Numbered from the stretch's first letter, positions 26,831 through 35,724 are shown. The stretch: 64,000 nt of DNA from Anaerolineae bacterium (GCA_019637615.1 JAHBVJ010000002.1:186001-250000); one strand, 5' to 3'. Program-made: numbers and translations. Notes: generated by a model from the sequence alone, not told the origin.

Positions 26831-26850
26831 CTGCTAAGTGTGGAGTGCTA
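26831..26850. repeat. Degenerate heptamer repeat
   Basis: The sequence CTGCTAAGTGTGGAGTGCTA is a decayed copy of the AGTGCTA array, soon after the kinase stop codon. Confidence 0.45.
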
Positions 26851-26902
26851 GGTAAAACGCCAGTTTCGTAGTCAGCGGTGATTCCCCGCGCAACACTCGT
26901 TA

Positions 26903-26946
26903 TGATCCCTGAAATGATCCCTTGCTGACCTGCCAGCGGGATCATT
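26903..26946. repeat. GATCCC palindromic element, copy 2
   Basis: Two GATCCC motifs and an opposing GGGATCAT surround TTGCTGACCTGCC. The same TTGCT-ACC-GGGATCAT core occurs at 17860. Confidence 0.5.
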
Positions 26947-27035
26947 TTTGATACTGGAGGCGGGTTGCTGATCGCGGTGGGGGTGGATAGGCGCATGAGA
27001 GAACCCCGCCTTTGCGCGGTTGCGTCGAGATTCTG

Positions 27036-27171
27036 CAATTGCCTGTTATGGCCTGTTTTGCCTGATCTAACAGGCAAATTACAGGGAAAAGCGGAGTTTA
27101 TGCTCAAATGAACCGTCCTGACCTGACCGGAACAGGCAATTATCAGGCGATAACAGGCAAAAACAGGCGAC
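27036..27171 (-). repeat. CCTGTT element, copy C
   Basis: Read on the minus strand, the order is GCCTGTTTTTGCCTGTTATC, then GGTTCATTTGAGCA, then GCCTGTTAGATCAGGC. This is the same order as copies A and B. No gene is supported between 26817 and 27546. Confidence 0.6.
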
Positions 27172-27443
27172 GAACCTAAGGTTCTAGTGCGATGATTGAG
27201 AGAGTCCATGATGGTAATCCGCGCCATTAGCAGGTTACTGATAGCTGAACAACTAGGATGATCAGCAGGGTTGGCGATGATCGAGCCTCACACGGACAGT
27301 GTGGCGATCAACTCCAGTAGGTGGTTCACGTTGGATCAAATGACCTGTGACAGTTGCGTAGGTCAGGCCATTCCGACTGAGCGCAGTTCTAGGAAATTGA
27401 CACCGCGACTCAGCAAGCAAGGGGTAGTTTTGCTCTGAGGATA

Positions 27444-27472
27444 ATTATCAACGACAATTCGCTATTTGTCAA
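27444..27472 (-). promoter_or_regulatory. Promoter-like sequence with no known gene
   Basis: On the minus strand, TTGACA (27467-27472), a 17-bp spacer and GATAAT (27444-27449) point into the repeat-rich gap. A CTGAG...CTCAG hairpin lies downstream near 27377-27413. No gene follows on this strand. Confidence 0.35.
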
Positions 27473-27546
27473 GTTCGAATATTCTAACTCGTGTGAAACA
27501 AAAGTTATGCGCGCTGCATCACGACGATGATGCAGCGAACAGTTGA

Positions 27547-28425
27547 TCAAGCGATAGAATGGGGCGTGACGGGCAAGCCGACGAGTTCGGCAGTGGCGTC
27601 CCACAGGCGGCGCTGATCCGCTTCTACGTAGGAACTGGCGCTGGATTGGATAGCTTTGCGTTTATCCCAATAGCGCCCCGTCTGGCCTTCGACTTCTGGC
27701 GACGAGGCGAGATAAACGATGGTATCCGCCCCCTGTTCAGGGCTGATTGCCGCTAATTGCACGAGCGGCATGATGATGCGCATCAGTCCCGTGTTGTTGT
27801 GCCCGAAGCCCGAACGGACAAAGCCGGGATGCAGAACGTTGGCGGTGACGCCCGTACCCGCCAGCCGCCGCGCCAGTTCGTAGGTGAACATGACATTCAG
27901 GAGCTTGGTGTTGGCATACGCGCCAAAACCACCTGCACCGTAACTGCGTTGATTTTGAAGGTCATCAAAGTTGACCTTGCCGCCGGTATGCGCGTCCGAG
28001 GCCACATTGACGACGCGGGAAGGGGCGCTGGCTTTCAGGAGATCGAGCAGGAGGTTGGTGAGCAGAAAATAGCTCATGTGGTTGAGCGCAAAGGTCATTT
28101 CTAGCCCATCATGCGACTCATGGCGGTTGGAGAACACCGCGCCCGCGTTGTTGATCAGCACATCAAGCCGTTGATACTTCTGGCGGAATTCGTCCGCCAA
28201 GCGGCGCACTTCACTGATCACGGACAAATCCGCGATCAGCATGTCTACGGATGAAGAATGGCTGGCGGCTTTGATCTCCTCCACTACGGATTCGGTCTTG
28301 GCACGTTGACGCCCGACAATGACGACGGACGCACCCATTTTCGCCAGTTCAAGCGCGGCCACTTTGCCGATGCCGTTGGTCGCGCCTGTAATGAGGATAG
28401 TTTTCCCTTGAAGGTTAGTAGTCAC
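27547..28425 (-). CDS. Short-chain dehydrogenase/reductase
   Basis: This 292-residue SDR has the cofactor motif ITGATNGIGKVAALELAK near residue 10, NNAG near 92, catalytic serine in VASDAH and the YANTKLLN catalytic Tyr-Lys. The overall pattern resembles retinol-dehydrogenase-like SDRs that use NADP(H). The start is GTG. The substrate is not evident from context, as the neighbours are unrelated single genes. Confidence 0.88.
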   Translation of the reverse strand: MTTNLQGKTILITGATNGIGKVAALELAKMGASVVIVGRQRAKTESVVEEIKAASHSSSVDMLIADLSVISEVRRLADEFRQKYQRLDVLINNAGAVFSNRHESHDGLEMTFALNHMSYFLLTNLLLDLLKASAPSRVVNVASDAHTGGKVNFDDLQNQRSYGAGGFGAYANTKLLNVMFTYELARRLAGTGVTANVLHPGFVRSGFGHNNTGLMRIIMPLVQLAAISPEQGADTIVYLASSPEVEGQTGRYWDKRKAIQSSASSYVEADQRRLWDATAELVGLPVTPHSIA

Positions 28426-28494
28426 GATTAGTATGTTCCCTGATGATCGCGATAATCAGGATCGATCATCGCAGCAATCAAGAAATATGGTGCA

Positions 28495-29079
28495 TTATTG
28501 CGTGATTTTGGTGGCGAGGATGATGCCAGATGCCCATGCCAGCTTGGTCAGCCGTAACGAGTCCCTGTTGCTGAGGGTCGTAATCAGACGATCAACGTTG
28601 GTCTGATGACCTTCCGGCCAGTTTGACTGCGGCAGCAGATCGTCAATCACATATAGGCCACCGACTTTAAGCATGTGGAGCGCTTCATCTAGCGCGTAGA
28701 ATTTACCGGGGAAACTATCCGCGAAGATCAGATCGAATTGATCGCCACCTTGCTGCTTGAGCCACACTTCCGCATCTTGAACGAGGAAGCGTACGCGCGA
28801 ATCGTGACCGAGAAAGCGCTGCGCGATGGCGCTCGGCGCGGCGGCGTTATCGATGGTGACGAGCGTCGAAGCGGCGTCCATGCCATCGAGCAGCCACGCC
28901 GTGCCGATGCCCGTCCCCGTACCGATCTCCAGAAAGCGTCCGGCTGGTTTGGAGGCGGCGAGTGTCCTCAGCAGCGTACCTGTTAGCGGTTCGGAGGCCA
29001 TCCCGAAGCCGGATTCAGCAGTGGCGCGCTGAATCTCGGTCAGGACTTCCGGCGGGGACATTACATCGAATAGGCGCAT
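28495..29079 (-). CDS. SAM-dependent O-methyltransferase
   Basis: This 194-residue protein matches the class I O-methyltransferase fold: FLEIGTGTGIGTAWLL (about residue 57) binds SAM, followed by VTIDNA and FDLIFADSFPGKFYALDEA, the metal-dependent caffeoyl-CoA-type region. The substrate is unknown. ATG 29079 is preceded by AGGATGAT. It precedes the SDR on the same strand by 70 nt and may be co-transcribed. Confidence 0.85.
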   Translation of the reverse strand: MRLFDVMSPPEVLTEIQRATAESGFGMASEPLTGTLLRTLAASKPAGRFLEIGTGTGIGTAWLLDGMDAASTLVTIDNAAAPSAIAQRFLGHDSRVRFLVQDAEVWLKQQGGDQFDLIFADSFPGKFYALDEALHMLKVGGLYVIDDLLPQSNWPEGHQTNVDRLITTLSNRDSLRLTKLAWASGIILATKITQ

Positions 29080-29109
29080 GATATCATCCTAATACAATAA
29101 ACAGCCGTA

Positions 29110-29859
29110 TCAGTAATCGACTGGACGTTCAGCAGGCGTATACCAGTATGGAATCCAATTATACGGATTATCGCTGGCGGCGGTCGCTTGTTTGATCGCC
29201 TCGAAATCAACCGCAACCCGACGAAGATCAATATTCAACGTGCCACGCGACCACGTAACGATTGTGTATTCCGCCCACGGTACGATACGTTTTTCCTCGG
29301 CATTCGGAAGACAGCGGTCAAACGGCAGCCCGACACTGCCCACATTGATGATCGTGGCATCTTTGTTGCGGCGCATCATCTGGACATGGGTATGACCGCC
29401 CGCCATCAAGGTCGCTTTATGCCCGTTCAACATCGTTCTGAGTTCATCATCAGGCGTTGTAGGTAGAATGCACTCCCGATTCGAGCGTGGCGATCCATGA
29501 AAACACAACAGGTTATGCGTTGCGTCTAATGGAACTTCAATCCACGGCTTGAAGGAACGCAGATAAACCAGATCGTCCTCTGTAAGCTGCTGATCGCACC
29601 AATCCAGCGTTGCCGCCCATAGCGAGTCACGTCTCATCCGCACGACTTGCGGGTCAAGCAGATTATCCTCATGATTACCTGTGATGCCGGGGCAGTTCAA
29701 CGCCAGCAGCCGTTCGACACACTCATGAGGATGTGGCCCTGTCGTCACCACATCTCCCAAGCAGATAAGCCGATCAACGTGCTGTTGGTCAATGTCTGCA
29801 AGTACGGCATCCAATGAGACCAGATTGCCATGAATATCGGAAATCAGCGCAATTCTCAT
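29110..29859 (-). CDS. Calcineurin-like metallophosphoesterase
   Basis: This 249-residue phosphoesterase carries the two-metal motifs SDIHGN (residue 7), GDVV, GNHED and GGHTHVQM with LLCFHGSP. It resembles small YfcE/PP2A-like enzymes with broad phosphodiesterase or phosphatase action. Substrate is unknown. It is 30 nt upstream of the methyltransferase on the same strand. Confidence 0.9.
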   Translation of the reverse strand: MRIALISDIHGNLVSLDAVLADIDQQHVDRLICLGDVVTTGPHPHECVERLLALNCPGITGNHEDNLLDPQVVRMRRDSLWAATLDWCDQQLTEDDLVYLRSFKPWIEVPLDATHNLLCFHGSPRSNRECILPTTPDDELRTMLNGHKATLMAGGHTHVQMMRRNKDATIINVGSVGLPFDRCLPNAEEKRIVPWAEYTIVTWSRGTLNIDLRRVAVDFEAIKQATAASDNPYNWIPYWYTPAERPVDY

Positions 29860-29941
29860 GCATCAAACTCCGCGTGTGAAAATCTAGACTCCGCGTTGGC
29901 AAGATTTATACACGACCTTCAAGCGATCTGCTCAATATGAC

Positions 29942-29965
29942 AACCCGACGGTACAACGTCGGGTT
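29942..29965 (-). terminator. Hairpin downstream of homocitrate synthase
   Basis: AACCCGACG pairs with CGTCGGGTT around 6 nt. It sits between homocitrate synthase and the phosphoesterase on the minus strand, with only a weak T-rich tail. Confidence 0.5.
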
Positions 29966-30015
29966 CCCTGACAAAATTATGTTGTCTTGTACCCTGATTA
30001 CCGCTTATCGAGAAG

Positions 30016-31170
30016 TTAGCTTAATTCCGGATTGGCGGCGGCGCGTTCGTGCAGCAGATCATCGATGTCGGTCATGTCGATGACGTGCTTATCCGCCAGC
30101 GTCTTGATGTCCTGCGTGATCTGCTTGAGCTGATTATCGGTCAGCGACAGGCCAAGTTCCTCGGCGCGGGACTTGATGGCGTTCCAGCCCGTCAGACGGT
30201 GGGCGATCTTGATCTCGCGATGCAGGCCGAAATCGGCGGGATCGATGCTCTCGTAGGTTTCGGGATTCGCCAATACTGCCTTGGTGTGGATGCCCGCTTT
30301 GTGGGTAAAGGCCGTCGCGCCCGTGATGTAGTTGTTGAACGGCACATTGATGCCGACCATCTCCGCGAGACGGTGATCGAGCGCGTAGAGGCGATCTAAG
30401 TGGTATTTGTTGCAGATCATCTCGCGGTTGACCATGTACAGGCGGGCAATCAGACCACCGAGCGGCGTGATGCCGTTGCGTTCCCCGATGCCGAGGATGG
30501 TGGTGTCGATGTGCGTCGCGCCCGCTTCGAGGGCGGCGTAGGCGTTGGCTATCGCGCAGCCGGAGTCGTTGTGCCCGTGAAATTCCACGTCGAGATGCGT
30601 CAGGCGGCGGAGGAGACTGACGATCTGCGCGACCTGATTGGGAGCTGCCACGCCGACGGTATCCGCTACACCCAAGCGGTTGACGACGCCGAGTTCCGCG
30701 ATGGCGAGATAGACGCGCAGGATGTCGGCCTCACTGCTGCGGAAACTGTCTTCGGTGCTGAAGCGCAGGACGATGTGTGGCGCTTGTTCGCGGACGAAGG
30801 AAAGCACATCGCGGGCGAGGTCGATGATCTCATCGATGCTCTTGCCGTGACTGTAACGGCGCAGCGCAGCAGACGTGCCGATCACGACATCCAAGCCGTG
30901 AACGCCCGTATCCAGCGCCCGCAGCGCATCCTCGCGGTTGCAGCGGATGTGGGTGAGGATGCGCGCCCGCAGACCGAGCTTGACGATGGCGCGGACATCA
31001 TCTTCGTTCTGGGGCGAGGAAACTGGCGAGGAGAGTTCCAGAAATTCCACCCCGAAGTCATCCAGCGCGGTCGCCAGCTCTATTTTTTGTTCTTGCGTAA
31101 AGTTCGCCCCCGCGAATTGTTCACCTTCGCGCAGGGTAGATTCGATAATGGCGAAATGTTCGAGCGACAT
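30016..31170 (-). CDS. Homocitrate synthase
   Basis: This 384-residue enzyme condenses acetyl-CoA with 2-oxoglutarate to homocitrate, the first step of the alpha-aminoadipate route to lysine. It aligns along its length with the Thermus-type enzyme: [14 protein letters not shown] [64 protein letters not shown] and [18 protein letters not shown]. Catalytic Glu, His and metal-binding residues are in those motifs. Two further genes of the LysW branch lie 2-4 kb away on the same strand. An isopropylmalate synthase is the alternative but the [13 protein letters not shown] and [12 protein letters not shown] pattern fits homocitrate synthase better. Confidence 0.9.
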   Translation of the reverse strand: MSLEHFAIIESTLREGEQFAGANFTQEQKIELATALDDFGVEFLELSSPVSSPQNEDDVRAIVKLGLRARILTHIRCNREDALRALDTGVHGLDVVIGTSAALRRYSHGKSIDEIIDLARDVLSFVREQAPHIVLRFSTEDSFRSSEADILRVYLAIAELGVVNRLGVADTVGVAAPNQVAQIVSLLRRLTHLDVEFHGHNDSGCAIANAYAALEAGATHIDTTILGIGERNGITPLGGLIARLYMVNREMICNKYHLDRLYALDHRLAEMVGINVPFNNYITGATAFTHKAGIHTKAVLANPETYESIDPADFGLHREIKIAHRLTGWNAIKSRAEELGLSLTDNQLKQITQDIKTLADKHVIDMTDIDDLLHERAAANPELS

Positions 31171-31273
31171 CCAGTTTATCTCCGTGTTTTGCTGTGAATA
31201 AGGCTAAAATGCCGATTAGTTCCGATAAGGTAGGTTATCATGACCATAAGGCTTGATAACTAAATGCGCTTTC

Positions 31274-31302
31274 CATCGCCGCGTTTTTGAGGCGCGGCGA
31301 TG
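31274..31302 (-). terminator. Hairpin downstream of the S9 peptidase
   Basis: CATCGCCGCG pairs with CGCGGCGATG across a 9-nt loop, 14 nt after the peptidase stop on the minus strand. It lacks a strong U-tract. Confidence 0.55.
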
Positions 31303-31315
31303 CTCCTAATTTAAT

Positions 31316-33268
31316 TCAGGCATTGCGTTGTAAGGCCGCCCATGCGTCCGCCACGCCGGGAATCTGCTCTGCGCCCGCTAAGATGGTGATGCTGGATTTG
31401 GCGAAATCATCACCGATGGGCTGATAGCTGCCCTCCAGATGCGCGGCGAGGAAGCTTTCCGTCACCGCGAAGAAGGACAGGTTGTTTTCGGGACGCGCAA
31501 AGCCGTGCCCCTCGTCAGGATACAGGACGTAGGTCACGGGGATGTTGTTGGCGTGCATGGCGTTGACGATTTGATCCGACTCGGCTTGCTTGACGCGCGG
31601 ATCGTTTTTGCCCTGCCCGACTAGCAGCGGACGGCGGATGCTTTCGACGTAAGTCAGCGGCGAACGCTCCTTGAGCAGGGCGCGGCCTTCGTCGGTGGTG
31701 TTGTCCCCGACGCGCTGGCGGAACAGCGCAATCATCGGCTCCCAGTACGGCGGCACCGATTCCAGCAGCGTGATCAGATTCGAGGGGCCGACGATGTCTA
31801 CACCGCACGCGAAGGCATCCGGCGTCATGGTCAGTCCGGCTAAGGTCGCGTAGCCGCCGTAGCTGCCGCCCATGATGGCGACTTGATCGCGCGTGGTGAG
31901 GCCAGCTTCCACCGCCCATGCTACCGCGTCCAGCAGGTCATCGTGCATGGCGCGTCCCCACTGCTTATCGCCCGCGTTGGTGAAGGCCTTGCCGAAGCCC
32001 GTCGAGGCGCGGAAGTTGACGCTGAGGACGGCGTAACCACGATTGGCTAACCATTGATGAATGCCGTTGTAACCCCAGAAATCGCGTCCCCACGGGCCAC
32101 CATGCACGAACAGCACCATCGGCAGCGGATGATCGGGGATGCCTGTTTCGCGCGTATCGGTGCCTACGGGCAGGCTGTAGTAGCTGACCAACGACTGACC
32201 ATCCCGCGCGGGGATCACGACCGGATGCATCTTGGCGAGCTGGTAACGTTCCAGTTCGTCGCGATGCGCGAACAGAAAGGTGGCTTGGCGGGCGGCGCGA
32301 TCATAGCGGTAGTAACGGACGGGGCCGTTATCCAACTCGAAATCAACGATCCACTGCTGGTCATGCAGCGTGCGGCTGTTGATGCTCAGTTCGCCATCCG
32401 CCACTGTTTTCAGGTAGTCGAAATCGGCTTGGAGGTCGGTATCGAGTACATGCCACTGCTTGCGCTCATAGGTGAAGGCGGCGGCTTGCACTTGATGCGT
32501 GACCGGATGACGCAGCACGTCGGTAAGATCGGCGCGCGGATCTTCGGTCAGCAGGACGGATTCGCCCGTCGCCATGTTCAGGTGCATCAGCGCCGAGGTG
32601 TTGCGTCCGCGACTATCCGCCAGATACAGCGTTTCGCCCACATGATCAAAAGAAATCGGATTCGTCGTCAGCATATCCTCGTTGGGCACATCGAGAAAGA
32701 GTTCCCACCCATCGCCAGCCGGACGCAGGATGTTCATGCCGCCGTCGGGACGCTGCTGCACCCCCAAACGGATATTGTAGTGATCATCCGCGACGAAGCC
32801 CGCGAAGCCGGGATTTTCCTGCACGAGGGTACGTTCGCCCGTCAGGATGTCCAAGCGATAAACGTCGTGAAGCTGCGGCATCCGATCATTGATCCCGATC
32901 AGGATTTCGGTGGGAAAATCCGCACAGGCGTGAATGGGGATGACGCGGACGTTATCCAGCGGCGTGAGCGGCATAACAGCACGCGATTCGACATCGACAC
33001 TGAAGGCGCGGTAGTTTTCGTCGCCGTCGGTATCCTGAAAGTAGATGATGTGCTGGTTGGTGAAGGCCCATTGATACTGACGGATGCCGCGCCCTTTGTC
33101 GTGCGTGATCGGCTTCGCCAACGACGGATTGATGGTCGGCGTGACCCACAGATTGAGGACGCCCTCATGCGGCGCGAGGTAGCTCAACCACTTACCATCC
33201 GGGCTGATCTGGACGGTGATGCGGTCAGGATTGCCGAAGATGACACTGCGCGGAATTAACGTCGTCAT
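31316..33268 (-). CDS. S9-family serine peptidase (prolyl-oligopeptidase type)
   Basis: This 650-residue enzyme has an N-terminal beta-propeller with repeated blades (for example VQISPDGKWLSYLAP) and a C-terminal alpha/beta hydrolase. The serine nucleophile is in GGSYGGYATL, aspartate in GQGKNDPRV and histidine in DEGHGFARPEN. Such enzymes cleave short peptides. ATG 33268 follows GGAGGAGG; the 14 upstream codons are not family-like. There is no signal peptide, so it is cytoplasmic. Confidence 0.92.
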   Translation of the reverse strand: MTTLIPRSVIFGNPDRITVQISPDGKWLSYLAPHEGVLNLWVTPTINPSLAKPITHDKGRGIRQYQWAFTNQHIIYFQDTDGDENYRAFSVDVESRAVMPLTPLDNVRVIPIHACADFPTEILIGINDRMPQLHDVYRLDILTGERTLVQENPGFAGFVADDHYNIRLGVQQRPDGGMNILRPAGDGWELFLDVPNEDMLTTNPISFDHVGETLYLADSRGRNTSALMHLNMATGESVLLTEDPRADLTDVLRHPVTHQVQAAAFTYERKQWHVLDTDLQADFDYLKTVADGELSINSRTLHDQQWIVDFELDNGPVRYYRYDRAARQATFLFAHRDELERYQLAKMHPVVIPARDGQSLVSYYSLPVGTDTRETGIPDHPLPMVLFVHGGPWGRDFWGYNGIHQWLANRGYAVLSVNFRASTGFGKAFTNAGDKQWGRAMHDDLLDAVAWAVEAGLTTRDQVAIMGGSYGGYATLAGLTMTPDAFACGVDIVGPSNLITLLESVPPYWEPMIALFRQRVGDNTTDEGRALLKERSPLTYVESIRRPLLVGQGKNDPRVKQAESDQIVNAMHANNIPVTYVLYPDEGHGFARPENNLSFFAVTESFLAAHLEGSYQPIGDDFAKSSITILAGAEQIPGVADAWAALQRNA

Positions 33269-33355
33269 GATAGTGACCCTCCTCCAAAACAGGTTCAGTA
33301 CTTGCTGCATGAATGAGCATAGCCGATCATAGCAGCACCGTACTAGCCCTTGCCG

Positions 33356-34546
33356 TTAACTGCTCAGTTCCGGCAGTCCGTTGATCACGTCCTCGATGAT
33401 GGTGGCGGCTTCGTCCAGCGCGTCACGCTCGATCACCAGCGGCGGCAGCAAGCGCAGCACGTTCATACCAGCGGGCAGCGCCAGCACACCGCGCTCTTGC
33501 AGCGTCTTGAGCACGGGACTTACCTTGCTGCGCAGTTCGATCCCGATGATCAGGCCGAGGCCGCGCACTTCACGCACCTTGGTCTTGGGCAGGTTCTCGA
33601 AGCGCTCTAGCAGCCAGCCACCGAGCGCCGCCGCGCGTCCGGGCAGATCGTCGTTGACCATCACATCCAGCGCCGCTAAGGCTGCCGCGCAGGCCAGCGG
33701 ATTGCCGCCGAAGGTCGATCCATGTGTCTGCGCTTGCAATGCTGGCACACGGCTCCCGATCAGGCACGCGCCCATCGGCAGCCCGCCCGCCATCGACTTG
33801 GCGATGGACATCAGATCGGGTTGCAGGTCGTAGTGCTGATGCGCGAACAGCTTGCCCGTCCGCCCGAAGCCGGTCTGCACCTCGTCCACGATGAACATCG
33901 CGCCGCGTTCGTGGCACAGCGCTTGCACGCCGCGCAGATAGTCGGCATCGCCGGGACGCACGCCGCCTTCGCCCTGCACGATTTCTACGATCACACCCGC
34001 CGTCTGATCGGTGATCGCCGCGTCCATCGCCGCCAGATCGTTGTACTGCACATGCTTGAAGCCCGGAATCAGCGGTTGGAACGGTTCGCGGTACTTGGGT
34101 TCCCATGTAGCGGAGAGCGCGCCCATCGTCCGCCCGTGGAAGCCGCGATTGGTGGCGATGATCTCGTGCCGCTTGGTCGCCAGAATCGCGAACTTGAGCG
34201 CCGCTTCGACGGCTTCCGCGCCGCTGTTACAGAGGTACGCACGCGGCATGTTCGCCAGCGAGGTCAGGCGATCCAAAAGCAGCGCGCGCTTGTCGTTGTA
34301 GAAGATCTCCGGCGCGGTCATCAGCGTGGCGGCTTGCTGCTGGATAGCGGCGACGATGGCAGGATGCGCGTGCCCGAAGTTGGCGGAGCCTTGCCCGCCG
34401 ACGCAATCGATGTAACGGCGTCCCGACTCATCCCACAAGTATGCGCCTTCGCCGCGCACAACGGTCAGCGGGCGCTTGGGATAGACGCCGCTGGTGTGCG
34501 CTTCTTCCATCTGCATGAATGTCTGAGTATCGGTTGGGGTGCTCAT
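33356..34546 (-). CDS. lysJ: LysJ/ArgD-type class III aminotransferase
   Basis: This 396-residue PLP enzyme resembles LysJ and acetylornithine aminotransferases: GGQGSANFGHAHPAI, CNSGAEAVEAALK, FHGRTMGALSAT, DEVQTGFGRTGKLF and SIAKSMAGGLPMGA, whose lysine binds PLP. It overlaps the upstream kinase gene by ATGA. In the LysW pathway it makes LysW-gamma-lysine from the semialdehyde; in arginine synthesis the analogous step makes N-acetylornithine. The LysZ partner supports LysJ, but a dual role cannot be excluded. Confidence 0.85.
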   Translation of the reverse strand: MSTPTDTQTFMQMEEAHTSGVYPKRPLTVVRGEGAYLWDESGRRYIDCVGGQGSANFGHAHPAIVAAIQQQAATLMTAPEIFYNDKRALLLDRLTSLANMPRAYLCNSGAEAVEAALKFAILATKRHEIIATNRGFHGRTMGALSATWEPKYREPFQPLIPGFKHVQYNDLAAMDAAITDQTAGVIVEIVQGEGGVRPGDADYLRGVQALCHERGAMFIVDEVQTGFGRTGKLFAHQHYDLQPDLMSIAKSMAGGLPMGACLIGSRVPALQAQTHGSTFGGNPLACAAALAALDVMVNDDLPGRAAALGGWLLERFENLPKTKVREVRGLGLIIGIELRSKVSPVLKTLQERGVLALPAGMNVLRLLPPLVIERDALDEAATIIEDVINGLPELSS

Positions 34547-35355
34547 GGCGTGATCTCCGTTCCTTCTCCTGCTAAGGCGGCGCTGATGGGGGCTGACTTG
34601 CGCGAATCAGCCAGTACGATGCGGTTGACCTTGAGTTCGAGTGCTTCTTGCGCGGCGAGGACTTTCTTCTTCATGCGCCCGCCCGCGATCTCGATGGCGC
34701 GTTCGATGTCTTTACCGTCGATATGCTTGATGAGCGAGGAGTCGTCAGGAAATTTGGCGAGGAGGCCGGGGACGTTGGTGAGGATGATCAGGGTATCCGC
34801 TTGCAGCGCGCCCGCCACTTGTGCTGCCGCCCGATCACCGTCCACGTTCAGGCGTTCACATTCCATGCCGATCGCGAGGGGAGCGATCACGGGCACGTAA
34901 CCAGCGCCGATCAGTAGTTCCAGCAGCGGCGCGTTGATCTGCTCGACGCGTCCGGTGTAGTCATCGCGCACCACGCGCTGCCGCCCTGTGTCGGGATCGA
35001 TGGCGCGGACGGCATCCTTGCGCTTGGCGACCATCAGCTTGCCATCGACGCCGCTGAGTCCTACCGCGTTGACGCCGAGGCTTTGCAGCTTGGCAACCAG
35101 CGTCTTGTTGACCTGCCCCGCCGCCGCCATCGTATAGACCTCCAGCGTGTCGGGGTCGGTGTAGCGGCTGACGTGCCCTTGCGGGGATTGCAGCGTGCGC
35201 GGCGGCAAGCCTACGCGTTCGGAGAGCGTGTTCACGGCGTCGCTGGTGCCATGTACGACGACGATCTGCTCCCCTTGCGTCACCCTGCTAGCGATGTCGG
35301 CGCAGATGGTGTCCGTGTTGACACCCGCACCGCCTCCAATCTTCACAACGATCAT
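34543..35355 (-). CDS. lysZ: LysZ-type amino-acid kinase
   Basis: This 270-residue kinase opens MIVVKIGGGAG and has VVHGTSDAVN, GLSGVDGKLMVAKRK, NVDGDRAAAQVAGALQA and ILTNVPGLL, matching LysZ/ArgB enzymes that phosphorylate a carrier- or acetyl-blocked amino acid. The N-terminus and the KRKDAVRAID segment fit the LysZ branch, which uses LysW-bound alpha-aminoadipate. ATG 35355 is preceded by AGGAG. No LysW carrier or LysX ligase is in the window, so the full pathway must be completed elsewhere. Confidence 0.85.
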   Translation of the reverse strand: MIVVKIGGGAGVNTDTICADIASRVTQGEQIVVVHGTSDAVNTLSERVGLPPRTLQSPQGHVSRYTDPDTLEVYTMAAAGQVNKTLVAKLQSLGVNAVGLSGVDGKLMVAKRKDAVRAIDPDTGRQRVVRDDYTGRVEQINAPLLELLIGAGYVPVIAPLAIGMECERLNVDGDRAAAQVAGALQADTLIILTNVPGLLAKFPDDSSLIKHIDGKDIERAIEIAGGRMKKKVLAAQEALELKVNRIVLADSRKSAPISAALAGEGTEITP

Positions 35356-35391
35356 GTAGTTTTGCTCCTGTCTCCATCTCGCAGTGTGGTC

Positions 35392-35420
35392 TTGACGATC
35401 ACCATCAAGACTGTTACAAT
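35392..35420 (+). promoter_or_regulatory. Promoter for tRNA-Glu
   Basis: TTGACG (35392-35397), 17 bp and TACAAT (35415-35420) end 13 nt before the tRNA. Confidence 0.65.
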
Positions 35421-35433
35421 GCTTTTTGTGTTT

Positions 35434-35509
35434 GCCCGATTCGTCTAGAGGCCTAGGACGCGGCCCTCTCAAGGCCAAAACACGGGTTCGAATCCCGTAT
35501 CGGGTACCA
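35434..35509 (+). tRNA. tRNA-Glu (anticodon CUC)
   Basis: A 76-nt cloverleaf includes the acceptor stem GCCCGAT/ATCGGGT with a G-U first pair, D-arm with AGGCCTAGGAC, anticodon loop CTCTCAA giving CUC, and T-loop GGTTCGAATCC. CCA is encoded. One C-A mismatch occurs at the base of the anticodon stem. Confidence 0.95.
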
Positions 35510-35515
35510 ATTCCC

Positions 35516-35548
35516 AATCCCGCAGCGAGTTCCGCGACGGGATTTTTT
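35516..35548 (+). terminator. tRNA-Glu terminator
   Basis: AATCCCG pairs with CGGGATT across a 15-nt loop and is followed by T6. It starts 7 nt after the tRNA. Confidence 0.7.
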
Positions 35549-35583
35549 GTTGCCTCGTAACCGCATCATCAGCCGATCCCCAC

Positions 35584-35620
35584 AAAAAAAACACCCTTCC
35601 GAGAACGCTCTGGAAGGGTG
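35584..35620 (-). terminator. Terminator of the small leaderless gene
   Basis: On the minus strand, CACCCTTCC pairs with GGAAGGGTG and is followed by eight Ts (35584-35591). This is a strong intrinsic terminator 30 nt after the small gene's stop codon. Confidence 0.85.
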
Positions 35621-35649
35621 CTTACAAGCTACAAATGAGCAGGCGTGCA

Positions 35650-35724
35650 TTATCCTCCCAGTGTGGGGGTGGTTTTTTTGCCGCCTTTTTTCGTAGCGAA
35701 GGTATTTAGGTCAAATGTGTTCAT
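35650..35724 (-). CDS. 24-aa leaderless small protein, unknown
   Basis: A 24-codon frame begins MNTFDLNTFATK, has a basic KKGGKK centre and ends TTPTLGG. Its ATG starts 7 nt after the -10 box, so the message would be leaderless. It has its own consensus promoter and a strong terminator, giving a transcript near 140 nt. It has no resemblance I know; the double glycine end recalls some peptide leaders and carrier proteins but that is weak. It could also be a small RNA with a chance reading frame. Confidence 0.55.
   Translation of the reverse strand: MNTFDLNTFATKKGGKKTTPTLGG

Noticed and set aside
25275..27227. 650-codon minus-strand frame
   Set aside because: Most of it is opposite the kinase-REC gene, and its composition is typical of an antisense shadow. 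The rest crosses repeat sequence.
32054..33259. 401-codon plus-strand frame opposite the S9 peptidase
   Set aside because: It has no family-like motif and mirrors a well-supported gene.
35650..35724. LysW carrier protein for the LysZ/LysJ enzymes
   Set aside because: LysW is about 54 residues with zinc cysteines and a glutamate end. The 24-codon product has none of these.
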